A DNA stretch of 64,000 nucleotides from assembly GCA_964495885.1 (NCBI GenBank), contig CAZBWO010000002.1, positions 180,401 through 244,400 on the forward strand, given 5' to 3'. This document shows, piece by piece, positions 1-8,113 of the stretch. Made by a program: the position numbers and the translations under genes. The DNA is from PALG01 sp964495885 (lineage in GTDB: Bacteria > Bacteroidota > Bacteroidia > Flavobacteriales > Flavobacteriaceae). The notes under the pieces are model-generated. The model was not told where the DNA came from. It saw only the letters and a program-made list of their open reading frames with translations, and searched no databases. Position 1 is the first letter of the stretch. Each line of letters starts with the position of its first letter.

Positions 1-1
1 T

Positions 2-454
2 ATGGCTTATTGCCATATTGCCCATGACTGTTACGTGGGGAATAATTGCATCTTTTCCAACAATAGCACATTGGCAGGACATATTACCGTAGGTGACTAT
101 GTGGTTTTAGCAGGAATGACCGCAGTACACCAGTTTTGTATGATTGGAAACCATGCGTTTGTAACAGGTGGATCCTTGGTGCGAAAAGATGTGCCACCCT
201 TTGTGAAAGCGGCCCGTGAACCTTTATCCTACGTAGGAATCAATTCCATTGGATTGCGTCGTCGCGGATTTGACACTGAAAAAATCAGGGAAGTACAAAA
301 TATTTATCGCATCCTTTACCAACGAAATTATAACAATACCCAGGCGGTTCAGATTATTGAAGCCGAAATGGAAGCCACCCCAGAGCGTGATGAAATTCTA
401 CAGTTCATCAAAAACTCTAAACGGGGTATCATGAAGGGGTATTTTCAGAATTAA
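2..454 (+). CDS. lpxA: LpxA, acyl-ACP--UDP-GlcNAc O-acyltransferase (5'-truncated)
   Basis: Transfers the first 3-hydroxyacyl chain to UDP-GlcNAc at the start of lipid A synthesis in the cytoplasm. Only the last ~150 residues are inside the window. The ATG at the edge is an internal codon, and the usual family length (~260) implies about 110 residues lie upstream. Visible are left-handed hexapeptide-repeat coils, the HIAHDC motif that carries the catalytic histidine, the AVHQFCMIG coil and the GINSIGLRRRGF signature, followed by the helical C-terminal tail. efp starts 17 bases downstream, so the two are probably co-transcribed. The family assignment is firm from motifs. Confidence 0.96.
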   Translation: MAYCHIAHDCYVGNNCIFSNNSTLAGHITVGDYVVLAGMTAVHQFCMIGNHAFVTGGSLVRKDVPPFVKAAREPLSYVGINSIGLRRRGFDTEKIREVQNIYRILYQRNYNNTQAVQIIEAEMEATPERDEILQFIKNSKRGIMKGYFQN

Positions 455-471
455 TAACATTAAAAATTTTT

Positions 472-1041
472 ATGGCAACAACTTCAGACATTCGAAAGGG
501 TTTATGCATCAAGTATAACCACGATATTTTTAAAATCATTGAATTTTTACACGTAAAGCCCGGTAAGGGCCCAGCCTTCGTTCGCACAAAGTTGAAAAGT
601 GTAACTACCGGAAAGGTGATTGACAATACGTTTTCCGCAGGGCATAAAATAGAAGACGTACGTGTTGAAACGCATAGTTTTCAGTTTTTGTATAAAGAAG
701 GGGATACCACCTATCACTTTATGAATACAGATGATTACACCCAGATTCAATTGCAGGAAAGTGCATTGGATCGTCCAGATCTTTTAAAAGAAGGGGAAGT
801 GGTTTCAATCATTATCAATTCGGAAGACCAAATGCCACTTTCGGTAGATATGCCAACACATGTGATCTTGGAAGTCACCCATACTGAACCTGGTGTGAAA
901 GGAAACACCGCAACCAATGCCACTAAACCTGCAACTGTTGAAACAGGGGCGCAGGTAAATGTACCCTTATTTATTAATGAAGGAGACAAAATAAAGATAG
1001 ATACCGACAAAGGGAACTATCAGGAACGAATTAAAGAGTAA
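472..1041 (+). CDS. efp: Elongation factor P
   Basis: EF-P binds between the P and E sites of the ribosome and relieves stalling at polyproline stretches. The 189-residue length is typical. The KOW-like N-terminal domain contains the loop VKPGKGPAF, whose tip lysine (K32) corresponds to the residue beta-lysylated in Escherichia coli (K34). Two OB-fold domains follow, with the family signature around residues 145-165. No modification enzyme (EpmA or EarP type) is in the window, so the state of K32 is unknown. It lies directly behind lpxA and ahead of a terminator-like hairpin. Confidence 0.97.
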   Translation: MATTSDIRKGLCIKYNHDIFKIIEFLHVKPGKGPAFVRTKLKSVTTGKVIDNTFSAGHKIEDVRVETHSFQFLYKEGDTTYHFMNTDDYTQIQLQESALDRPDLLKEGEVVSIIINSEDQMPLSVDMPTHVILEVTHTEPGVKGNTATNATKPATVETGAQVNVPLFINEGDKIKIDTDKGNYQERIKE

Positions 1042-1067
1042 ATACTTCTTAAAATATTATTGACCAC

Positions 1068-1097
1068 CCCACCCCATAATGCGGTGGGATTTTTTTA
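1068..1097 (+). terminator. Intrinsic terminator after efp
   Basis: A six-pair stem CCCACC/GGTGGG (1068-1073 with 1083-1088) is followed by a run of T residues. It sits 26 bases after the efp stop and ends the lpxA-efp transcript. The T-run merges into the -7 element proposed for the next gene. Confidence 0.75.
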
Positions 1098-1103
1098 TAT
1101 TTG
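1096..1103 (+). promoter_or_regulatory. -7 element upstream of lpxD
   Basis: TATATTTG matches the Bacteroidota -7 consensus TAnnTTTG and ends 19 bases before the GTG start of lpxD. No good -33 TTTG is seen at the usual distance, so this may be weak or fortuitous. Confidence 0.45.
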
Positions 1104-1122
1104 AGTTTCAAATTTTCAACCT

Positions 1123-2061
1123 GTGAAATTCCCAAAACCAGAAACCCTTGAAAACATTGCCCGTATCCTTGATTGCGATTATGTGGGTGATGCAGATTTT
1201 CCTGTATTAGGAATGAATGAAATTCATGTGGTACAACCAGGGGATATCGTATTTGTTGACCATCCTAAATACTATGACAAGGCTTTACAGTCTGCTGCAA
1301 CGGTTGTTTTAATCAACAAAAAGGTGGAATGCCCAAAGGGTAAGGCGTTGTTGGTTTCAGAGGATCCCTTTCGGGATTTCAATACACTTACCCATCATTT
1401 TAGGCCGTTTGAGCCGGCCCGTGCGGTTATTGCAGATTCTGCAAAAATAGGATTGCACACCATTATTCAGCCAAATACCTTTATTGGAAATAATGTAGTA
1501 ATAGGTGATGATTGTGTCATTCACTCCAACGTGACCATTTATGATAATACCATTATTGGGAATAACGTGACCATACATGCTGGAACAGTTTTGGGGGCTG
1601 ATGCTTTTTATTATAAAAACCGTCCGGAAAAGTTTGATAAACTCCTTAGTGGAGGTAATGTAGTTATTAAAGATGGTGTAGACATTGGCGCGCTGTGCAC
1701 CATAGACAAAGGGGTGAGCGCCTCAACCATTATTGGGGAAGGAACCAAATTAGACAATCAGGTACATGTAGGGCACGATTCGGTAATTGGAAAACGTTGC
1801 TTGATTGCTTCCCAGGTAGGGATCGCTGGATGTGTACTTATTGAAGACTTTGTCACTATTTGGGGACAAGTTGGTATTACCAGTGGTGTTACCATAGGGG
1901 AGAAGGCAATCATCTCAGCCCAAAGCGGAGTTAGTAAATCATTGCTTCCCAATAAATCCTATTTCGGAACCCCAGCAGATGAATTCAGAAAAAAATACAA
2001 GGAAATAGCTTCTATACGGCTTATCCCAGATATTATTGAAAAACTAGACAAATTAAAATGA
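1123..2061 (+). CDS. lpxD: LpxD-family UDP-3-O-acylglucosamine N-acyltransferase
   Basis: Predicted to add an N-linked 3-hydroxyacyl chain to UDP-3-O-acylglucosamine in lipid A synthesis. The protein has 312 residues. A uridine-binding-like N-terminal domain (about 1-100) with the VDHPKYY segment is followed by many hexapeptide repeats (about 105-275) and a helical tail. The HVGHD motif (H215 and H218) matches the family's catalytic histidine region. It starts with GTG at 1123, directly after a -7-like element. It is somewhat shorter and more divergent than canonical LpxD; Bacteroidota often carry two LpxD-like proteins, so the exact acyl donor and acceptor cannot be fixed here. It overlaps the next gene by ATGA. 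Confidence 0.82.
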   Translation: MKFPKPETLENIARILDCDYVGDADFPVLGMNEIHVVQPGDIVFVDHPKYYDKALQSAATVVLINKKVECPKGKALLVSEDPFRDFNTLTHHFRPFEPARAVIADSAKIGLHTIIQPNTFIGNNVVIGDDCVIHSNVTIYDNTIIGNNVTIHAGTVLGADAFYYKNRPEKFDKLLSGGNVVIKDGVDIGALCTIDKGVSASTIIGEGTKLDNQVHVGHDSVIGKRCLIASQVGIAGCVLIEDFVTIWGQVGITSGVTIGEKAIISAQSGVSKSLLPNKSYFGTPADEFRKKYKEIASIRLIPDIIEKLDKLK

Positions 2062-2471
2062 GTAAATCCGCAAAGGAGGTAGTAAGAAATTTTTACCTAT
2101 CAAATATACTTAAAGACGAAACTGTACTTGCCAGTTATTTTCATCCCGAAATTGTTTTAATTTGGAATAGCAGTGACGGGTTATCCATTTTGCACTATGA
2201 TGATTTGGAAAACTTTTTTGCTGAAATCCGCCGCACTTATCACGACTTAAGAGTAGAGGTGAGTCATTTGTTACAAGACGACGATCATGTGACGGTCCGA
2301 TACAAGTACTACATCAGGACTTTTGAAAATCCGGATGAAGAATTAGGAATTGCCCATTTCATTGCCATCTGGGAGGTAAAAGATGGAAAAATATACCGTG
2401 GATACCAAGTAAGCCAGCCAGTTACGGATAAAGATGATACGAATGAATCTTACCATAAAGTAAAGGTCTAA
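2058..2471 (+). CDS. NTF2-like / SnoaL-fold protein
   Basis: A 137-residue cytoplasmic protein with no signal peptide. The pattern VRNFYLSNILKD...L.SYFHPEI...W near the N-terminus and the C-terminal IAIWEVKDGKIYRGYQ strand are typical of the NTF2-like cone fold (SnoaL/DUF4440 type), which may bind small ligands or act as an enzyme. Its start overlaps the lpxD stop by four bases (ATGA), implying translational coupling. Nothing in the sequence defines a substrate. A link to lipid A is only inferred from the overlap. Confidence 0.7.
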   Translation: MSKSAKEVVRNFYLSNILKDETVLASYFHPEIVLIWNSSDGLSILHYDDLENFFAEIRRTYHDLRVEVSHLLQDDDHVTVRYKYYIRTFENPDEELGIAHFIAIWEVKDGKIYRGYQVSQPVTDKDDTNESYHKVKV

Positions 2472-2476
2472 TCCCT

Positions 2477-2506
2477 TTTGTAAAAATCTCGAAACAATTA
2501 CCTTTG
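2477..2506 (+). promoter_or_regulatory. Promoter of sucD
   Basis: A -33 TTTG (2477-2480), an 18-base spacer and a -7 TACCTTTG (2499-2506) match the Bacteroidota primary-sigma promoter. Transcription should begin near 2512, giving a leader of about 26 bases before the sucD ATG. Confidence 0.8.
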
Positions 2507-2538
2507 CAACACGAATTACAATTTAAAGCAAAATCCTA

Positions 2539-3411
2539 ATGAGCGTATTAGTCAATAAAGATTCCAAAATTATTGTTCAAGGTTTTACTGGTAGTGAAGG
2601 TACTTTCCACGCCGGACAAATGATTGAATATGGAACCAATGTAGTAGGTGGTGTGACCCCTGGTAAAGGTGGCCAGACCCATTTAGATCGCCCTGTTTTT
2701 AATACAGTAGCAGAAGCAGTGAAAGAAGTTGGCGCAGATACTACTATTATTTTTGTACCTCCAGCTTTTGCCGCAGACGCTATTATGGAAGCCGCCGAAG
2801 CAGGAATTAAAGTCATTATCACGATCACCGAAGGAATTCCTGTTGCAGATATGATTAAAGCGGCTAATTACGTTAAAGATCGCCATTGCAAATTGGTTGG
2901 TCCCAATTGCCCGGGAGTAATTACCCCTGGGGAAGCGAAGGTTGGAATCATGCCTGGATTTGTTTTTAAAAGCGGAAAGGTTGGAATCGTGTCCAAATCT
3001 GGGACGCTAACCTATGAAGCAGCAGACCAAGTGGTAAAACAAGGTCTTGGAATTACAACTGCTATCGGAATTGGCGGAGACCCTATTATTGGGACCACTA
3101 CAAAAGAAGCCGTTGAAATGCTTATCAATGATCCTGAAACTGAAGCAGTAGTAATGATTGGTGAGATTGGTGGACAATTAGAAGCAGATGCTGCTAAATG
3201 GTACCAAGCCAGTGGTAGTAAGAAACCTGTAATTGGTTTTATTGCCGGTGAAACAGCACCTGCTGGAAGAACAATGGGGCATGCTGGAGCTATTGTGGGT
3301 GGAAGTGATGATACTGCGCAAGCAAAAAAGAAAATCATGCGGGAATGTGGAATCCATGTGGTAGACTCCCCTGCAGAAATTGGTAAGAAAGTCGCTGAAG
3401 TAATGGCATAA
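2539..3411 (+). CDS. sucD: Succinate--CoA ligase, alpha subunit
   Basis: Alpha subunit of succinyl-CoA synthetase, which makes ATP or GTP from succinyl-CoA in the TCA cycle. The 290-residue length is typical. The N-terminal CoA-binding Rossmann domain shows GFTGSEGTFHA. The ligase domain contains GPNCPGVI, SKSGTLTYEA and the phosphohistidine loop GHAGAIVGG (H248). The beta subunit gene sucC is not in the window, so the two subunits are encoded apart. The gene has its own promoter and ends in a strong terminator. Confidence 0.97.
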   Translation: MSVLVNKDSKIIVQGFTGSEGTFHAGQMIEYGTNVVGGVTPGKGGQTHLDRPVFNTVAEAVKEVGADTTIIFVPPAFAADAIMEAAEAGIKVIITITEGIPVADMIKAANYVKDRHCKLVGPNCPGVITPGEAKVGIMPGFVFKSGKVGIVSKSGTLTYEAADQVVKQGLGITTAIGIGGDPIIGTTTKEAVEMLINDPETEAVVMIGEIGGQLEADAAKWYQASGSKKPVIGFIAGETAPAGRTMGHAGAIVGGSDDTAQAKKKIMRECGIHVVDSPAEIGKKVAEVMA

Positions 3412-3433
3412 TGAATCTTATTAAAAAATATAG

Positions 3434-3462
3434 AAAACCCCTTATTTCAGGGGTTTTTTTTA
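3434..3462 (+). terminator. Intrinsic terminator after sucD
   Basis: AAAACCCC (3434-3441) pairs with GGGGTTTT (3450-3457), followed by more T residues. A second small hairpin, AAACGC-gaa-GCGTTT (3467-3481), follows at once and leads into the fabG promoter region. Confidence 0.88.
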
Positions 3463-3485
3463 TGGGAAACGCGAAGCGTTTTTGT

Positions 3486-3493
3486 TATATTTG
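3486..3493 (+). promoter_or_regulatory. -7 element upstream of fabG
   Basis: TATATTTG fits TAnnTTTG and lies 25 bases ahead of the fabG ATG. The -33 region falls in the sucD terminator tail and has no clear TTTG. Confidence 0.5.
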
Positions 3494-3518
3494 AAATTCA
3501 ACAGAAATATAGACAGAC

Positions 3519-4265
3519 ATGAAATTACTGGAAGGCAAAACAGCAATTATCACTGGCGGAAGCCGCGGTATAGGAAAAGGAATCGTAGAATTATTTGCAC
3601 AACATGGTGCAAATGTTGCATTTACCTATAATTCTTCCGCAGAAGCGGCAGAAGAATTGGCAAAGGAGGCTTCTGTAGGCGGAAGTAAAGTGAAGGCATA
3701 CAAGAGTGACGCTTCCAGTTTTGAACAGTCACAAGCACTGGTAGATGAGGTACTGAAAGATTTTGACAGTATCGATATTTTGGTGAATAATGCCGGGATT
3801 ACAAAGGACAATCTATTAATGCGGATTTCCGAGGAAGATTTCGATAAGGTGATTGAAGTGAACCTTAAATCGGTATTTAATATGACAAAAGCTGTGCAGC
3901 GAACCATGTTGAAGCAGCGTCAAGGGTCCATTATCAATATGAGTTCAGTAGTAGGGGTAAAAGGAAATGCGGGACAAACCAACTATGCTGCTTCCAAGGC
4001 CGGTATTATCGGATTTACCAAATCGGTGGCATTAGAGCTTGGTTCCCGAAATATACGATGCAATGCCATTGCCCCAGGTTTTATTGAAACGGAAATGACC
4101 GGAAAACTGGATGAAGCTACGGTTCAAGGATGGCGTGATGCTATTCCGTTGAAACGGGGTGGAAGTCCGGAAGATATTGCAAATGCCTGTGTTTTCTTGG
4201 GAAGTGACCTTTCGGCTTACATTACAGGACAGGTATTGAATGTAGACGGTGGGATGTTAACCTAA
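3519..4265 (+). CDS. fabG: 3-oxoacyl-ACP reductase
   Basis: NADPH-dependent reductase of the fatty-acid elongation cycle, a classical short-chain dehydrogenase of 248 residues. The Rossmann motif TGGSRGIGKG is near residue 11, NNAG near 88, the catalytic serine is in NMSSVVG, and YAASK holds Y156 and K160. The tail ENxDGGM-like LNVDGGMLT is typical of FabG. A role in biosynthesis rather than catabolism is inferred from the close match to FabG signatures. The following VWA gene starts 15 bases after the stop and is probably co-transcribed. Confidence 0.93.
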   Translation: MKLLEGKTAIITGGSRGIGKGIVELFAQHGANVAFTYNSSAEAAEELAKEASVGGSKVKAYKSDASSFEQSQALVDEVLKDFDSIDILVNNAGITKDNLLMRISEEDFDKVIEVNLKSVFNMTKAVQRTMLKQRQGSIINMSSVVGVKGNAGQTNYAASKAGIIGFTKSVALELGSRNIRCNAIAPGFIETEMTGKLDEATVQGWRDAIPLKRGGSPEDIANACVFLGSDLSAYITGQVLNVDGGMLT

Positions 4266-4280
4266 GCTGAATATAATTTT

Positions 4281-6314
4281 TTGACTGCAGAAACCATTCT
4301 TTATATTGTAATTGCCGGGATTATTGCAGCGGCAGTTTCGCTCTATGTCTATGCATATAGAACTTCCTATGGGAATACTCTAAAATGGGTCTTGGGAATA
4401 TTGCGTTTTGGAACCTTATTGGCACTCTTATTACTCATTATTAATCCGAAACTTCAGCAGACAACCTACCAAGTTGAAAAACCAAAACTTCCAATTTTAA
4501 TAGATCTTTCCGCTTCTATTGCGGAAACTGGTGACGCAGATAAAGTTGTGGAGTGGGTGAATGAGTTTTCGTCAAATGAAGCTTTGCAAGATAAATTTGA
4601 TGTGTCATTGTACGGATTTGGAACTGATTTCAATACCTTGGATTCCCTCAGTTTTTCATCTCCTCAAACCAGAATTGAAAAAGCACTGGATGCTACCCAA
4701 GCTATCTATTCTAAGGAAATAGCACCTACTGTTCTTATTTCAGATGGAAACCAAACGTTTGGGGCAGATTATGAGTTTTCAAGTCTTTCCTTTCCAAACA
4801 GGATTTATCCTATTATGGTTGGAGATTCGGTTCCCCGAATGGATTTGCGTATTGAGCAATTGAATACCAATCGTTATTCCTTTTTAAAAAATGAATTCCC
4901 TATAGAAGCTATTCTAGTGTACAGCGGAAAGGAACCGGTTAATACGCAATTCTATATTCAGCAAGGAAATCAAAGGATATTTACACAAACACTTTCATTT
5001 TCGGAAACACAAAATTCACAAACCATCTCGCTTAGCCTTCCCTCTCAAGCAGTTGGCTTGCAACGCTACCAAGCTGTTTTGGAGCCTTTGGCTGAAGAAG
5101 TGAACACCGCAAATAATCGAAAATCATTTGCTGTGGAAGTGATAGACCAAGCAACCAATGTATTGGTGGTGAGTAGTTTGGTACATCCAGATATGGGCGC
5201 TTTGAAAAAAAGTATAGAAACCAACGAACAACGAAAGGTAACGTTTATGGAGCCTTCGGAAGCAATACCGGTTTTGAATGACTACCAATTGGTGATTTTG
5301 TTTCAGCCAAATCGTGGATTTGCTTCTTTGTATGCCGAACTGGAAAAGCTTCGGAAGAATACATGGGTATTTACCGGTCTTCAAACCGATTGGAATTTTT
5401 TGAATAGCGTTCAGGATGTCTTTAATAAAGAGGCTTCCAGTGCGTCCGAAGAGGTAAGCGGTTTGCTAAATTTGAATTACAGTAATTATGGTTTAGACGA
5501 AACAGGTTTTTCAGATTATACTCCACTGGAGACTTTGTTCGGGGAATTGCAGGTGTCTGTCCCAAATGAAGTGTTGCTCCATCAAAAAGTAGACGGCTTT
5601 GATACAGGTTCACCTATGTTGTTTTCTGTGGACTTAAATGGGGTAAAAACGGCAGTGTGGGATGCTGAAGGTATCTGGAAGTGGCGCGCACAGAGCTTTT
5701 TAAATACGGAAGGTTTTCAGGAATTTGATGAATTTATTGGAAAAATGGTGCAATACCTTGCTTCCAATAAACGAAAGAGCAGGCTGGAAGTTTCCAACGA
5801 AACGTTTTATTATAATTATCAGCCCATCAGGATAGGTGCACAGTATTTTGATCAAAACTTCGTGTTTGACAATAGGGCACAACTGGAAATTACTGTTAAG
5901 AACACCGAAACCAATGAGGTGACGGTATTCCCTATGTTGCTTCGAAGTAATTTTTATGAAGTAGACGTAAGTGCTCTTTCTGAAGGAACATATAATTTTA
6001 CCGTTTCTGTAGTTGGGGAGGGGATTGCCAGAAGTGGTGACTTTACCATTTTGGAATTCAACGTAGAACAGCAATTTCTTAATCCGAATATTGCAAAGTT
6101 ACGACGCATTGCAAGTCAAACTGGAGGCAAGGCTTTCTTTTTGGACAATGCCCAGAATTTAGTAGAGGATCTGCTTAACGAAGAAGCTTTTAAAGCAATT
6201 GAAAAGAGCCAACAAAAAATTGTACCTTTAATCGATTGGAAATACCTTTTGGCACTGATTGTCTTTTTGCTTTCTGCTGAATGGTTTATTAGAAAGTATA
6301 ACGGACTTATTTAA
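4281..6314 (+). CDS. Membrane protein with von Willebrand factor A-like domain
   Basis: A 677-residue protein starting with TTG. Two hydrophobic helices lie at the N-terminus (about 5-27 and 35-57). A periplasmic or surface-exposed VWA-like domain follows, with a MIDAS-type DLSAS motif (D75, S77, S79) and a second ISDGNQTFG strand. Extracellular beta-rich regions come next, and a last transmembrane helix lies near 652-672. This topology resembles Bacteroidota membrane VWA proteins of unknown role that are distantly related to BatA/BatB. The prohibitin-like gene begins 11 bases downstream, suggesting a shared membrane function. I do not recognise a named family member. Confidence 0.75.
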   Translation: MTAETILYIVIAGIIAAAVSLYVYAYRTSYGNTLKWVLGILRFGTLLALLLLIINPKLQQTTYQVEKPKLPILIDLSASIAETGDADKVVEWVNEFSSNEALQDKFDVSLYGFGTDFNTLDSLSFSSPQTRIEKALDATQAIYSKEIAPTVLISDGNQTFGADYEFSSLSFPNRIYPIMVGDSVPRMDLRIEQLNTNRYSFLKNEFPIEAILVYSGKEPVNTQFYIQQGNQRIFTQTLSFSETQNSQTISLSLPSQAVGLQRYQAVLEPLAEEVNTANNRKSFAVEVIDQATNVLVVSSLVHPDMGALKKSIETNEQRKVTFMEPSEAIPVLNDYQLVILFQPNRGFASLYAELEKLRKNTWVFTGLQTDWNFLNSVQDVFNKEASSASEEVSGLLNLNYSNYGLDETGFSDYTPLETLFGELQVSVPNEVLLHQKVDGFDTGSPMLFSVDLNGVKTAVWDAEGIWKWRAQSFLNTEGFQEFDEFIGKMVQYLASNKRKSRLEVSNETFYYNYQPIRIGAQYFDQNFVFDNRAQLEITVKNTETNEVTVFPMLLRSNFYEVDVSALSEGTYNFTVSVVGEGIARSGDFTILEFNVEQQFLNPNIAKLRRIASQTGGKAFFLDNAQNLVEDLLNEEAFKAIEKSQQKIVPLIDWKYLLALIVFLLSAEWFIRKYNGLI

Positions 6315-6325
6315 AAAAATACATT

Positions 6326-7141
6326 ATGGATAAATTACCAAAAGTGGGAATACCCATTATTATTACAGTCATCATTTTAATTATCGTTTTAGCAAAATCT
6401 GCTGTAACTATAGGATCTGGGGAAGCTGGAGTACTTTATAAGACATTTGGTGATGGGGTGGTGACAGATGAACCTCCATTGGGTGAAGGTTTTCATATTG
6501 TAGCTCCTTGGAACAAAGTGTTTATTTACGAAGTGCGCCAACAGGAAATCTTTGAAAACATGAAAGTACTTTCCTCCAACGGACTGGAGATTCAGATTGA
6601 TGCGTCTGCTTGGTACCAACCCGTGTATGACGATTTGGGAAAATTACACCAGGAAAAAGGAGAGAATTATCTTCAACGGGTAATTCAACCTGCTATTAGG
6701 AGTGCGGCTCGGAGCGTTGTAGGACGCTATACTCCAGAACAGTTATATTCTTCAAAGAGGGATGCTATTCAAGAAGAGATTTTTGCGGAAACCAAAAAGA
6801 TCTTAGACAATCAATTCATTCAACTGAATGAAGTGTTGGTTCGTGATGTAACCCTTCCGCCCACGATTAAAGATGCGATTGAGCGGAAACTTCGTCAGGA
6901 GCAAGAAGCCTTGGAGTACGAATTTAGAATTTCCAAAGCCCAAAAAGAAGCTGAAAGACAGATTATTGAAGCGCAGGGTAAAGCAGATGCAAACCGTATT
7001 CTTAGTGCTTCCTTAACAGATAAAATTTTAAAGGATAAGGGAATTGAAGCAACCTTGGAACTTTCTAAATCCTCTAATTCCAAAGTGGTAGTGGTAGGTT
7101 CTGGAAATGACGGACTTCCCTTAATTTTAGGTAATAATTAA
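6326..7141 (+). CDS. Prohibitin/SPFH domain protein
   Basis: A 271-residue membrane-anchored protein with one N-terminal transmembrane helix (about 9-28). It has an SPFH/Band 7 domain (about 30-200) whose features, such as VGRYTPEQLYSSKRD and LVRDVTLPP, are those of prohibitins rather than HflK/HflC. A charged coiled coil (about 190-225), including EAERQIIEAQGKADA, comes last. Members form ring scaffolds in membranes and often regulate proteases. Its partner here is unknown; the upstream VWA membrane protein is the nearest candidate. Confidence 0.9.
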   Translation: MDKLPKVGIPIIITVIILIIVLAKSAVTIGSGEAGVLYKTFGDGVVTDEPPLGEGFHIVAPWNKVFIYEVRQQEIFENMKVLSSNGLEIQIDASAWYQPVYDDLGKLHQEKGENYLQRVIQPAIRSAARSVVGRYTPEQLYSSKRDAIQEEIFAETKKILDNQFIQLNEVLVRDVTLPPTIKDAIERKLRQEQEALEYEFRISKAQKEAERQIIEAQGKADANRILSASLTDKILKDKGIEATLELSKSSNSKVVVVGSGNDGLPLILGNN

Positions 7142-7160
7142 TCATAAATATTCTTAATCA

Positions 7161-7649
7161 ATGAAAAAAATTGTTTTTCTATTTGTATTCCTATTTACAA
7201 GTGCAATGATTTATGCACAAGGTTTCGGCGCTGGTATTTCTGGCGGATATCTAACAGAACTTGATGGTTTTGGTGGAAGTGCAGATTTAATCTATGAGTT
7301 TGATGAACACTGGGGCGTTTCTACTACGTTTACTTTTGCTGTCTCTGAAGAAGGTTCCCTACGAAATAAATGGACTGCACTTGATTTGAATGCCCGTTAT
7401 AAAGTATTTGATGAATTATACCTATTGGCTGGTGGTGAGTATCTTTCCATTACATTGAAAGATAATGGTTTAGGTGGCGGCTCCATTGGTGGAAGCTTTG
7501 AAGTGTCAGATTCAGAATTTGGAGTGAATGTAGGTGCTGGCTATAAATATAATATTGTGGACAACGTCAATATTTTTGCTGAAGTAAAATACGTTGCCGT
7601 GGAAACGGGCTATATTCATTCCAGATTGGGACTCCTTTTTGATTTTTAA
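7161..7649 (+). CDS. Small outer-membrane beta-barrel protein
   Basis: A 162-residue protein with a clear signal peptide (positively charged MKK, hydrophobic core, cleavage after YAQ near residue 20). The rest is alternating amphipathic strands rich in Gly and Tyr, ending in LGLLFDF with a terminal Phe. This is typical of 8-stranded OmpA/OmpX-like barrels. No further function is visible. It lies between the SPFH gene and aroQ and overlaps neither. Confidence 0.75.
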   Translation: MKKIVFLFVFLFTSAMIYAQGFGAGISGGYLTELDGFGGSADLIYEFDEHWGVSTTFTFAVSEEGSLRNKWTALDLNARYKVFDELYLLAGGEYLSITLKDNGLGGGSIGGSFEVSDSEFGVNVGAGYKYNIVDNVNIFAEVKYVAVETGYIHSRLGLLFDF

Positions 7650-7651
7650 AA

Positions 7652-8068
7652 ATGAAGATTGTTATCATCAACGGGCCAAATATTAACCTAATTGGTAAGC
7701 GGGAAACTCAAATCTATGGAGATTTTTCTTTTGAAGATTTTTTTTCCATGTTGATTGAAAAATACCCCAATGTGAAACTTTCCCATTTCCAATCCAATAT
7801 TGAAGGGGAGTTAATAGATAAGCTTCAAGAGGTTGGTTTTAGTTGTGATGGCATTATTCTGAATGCCGCTGCGTACACTCATACTTCTATTGGTATTGGC
7901 GATGCAGTAAAGGCTATTGAAACACCTGTTGTGGAAGTACACATTTCAAACACATTACAAAGGGAAGAATACAGGCATTCCTCATATATTTCACCAGGTG
8001 CCAAAGGAGTTATTTTGGGCTTCGGCCTCCAAAGCTATGAATTGGCCTTGCAAAGTTTTCTATCATAA
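7652..8068 (+). CDS. aroQ: 3-dehydroquinate dehydratase, type II
   Basis: Converts 3-dehydroquinate to 3-dehydroshikimate in the shikimate pathway. The 138-residue size and motifs are those of the dodecameric type II enzyme: NGPNINLIGKRE near the start, the catalytic tyrosine Y22 in IYGD, the NAAAYTHTS segment, and EVHISN with the catalytic histidine. The start lies 3 bases after the upstream stop, so it is read from the same transcript, although the two products are functionally unrelated. Confidence 0.95.
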   Translation: MKIVIINGPNINLIGKRETQIYGDFSFEDFFSMLIEKYPNVKLSHFQSNIEGELIDKLQEVGFSCDGIILNAAAYTHTSIGIGDAVKAIETPVVEVHISNTLQREEYRHSSYISPGAKGVILGFGLQSYELALQSFLS

Positions 8069-8098
8069 AAAAAAGCTGCCATTTGGCAGCTTTTTTTT
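8067..8098. terminator. Bidirectional terminator between aroQ and lpdA
   Basis: A perfect 14-pair palindrome, A-run plus GCTGCC (8067-8080) with GGCAGC plus T-run (8085-8098) around an ATTT loop. It serves convergent aroQ and lpdA transcripts. Confidence 0.93.
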
Positions 8099-8113
8099 AT
8101 GATTAGATGTTTT

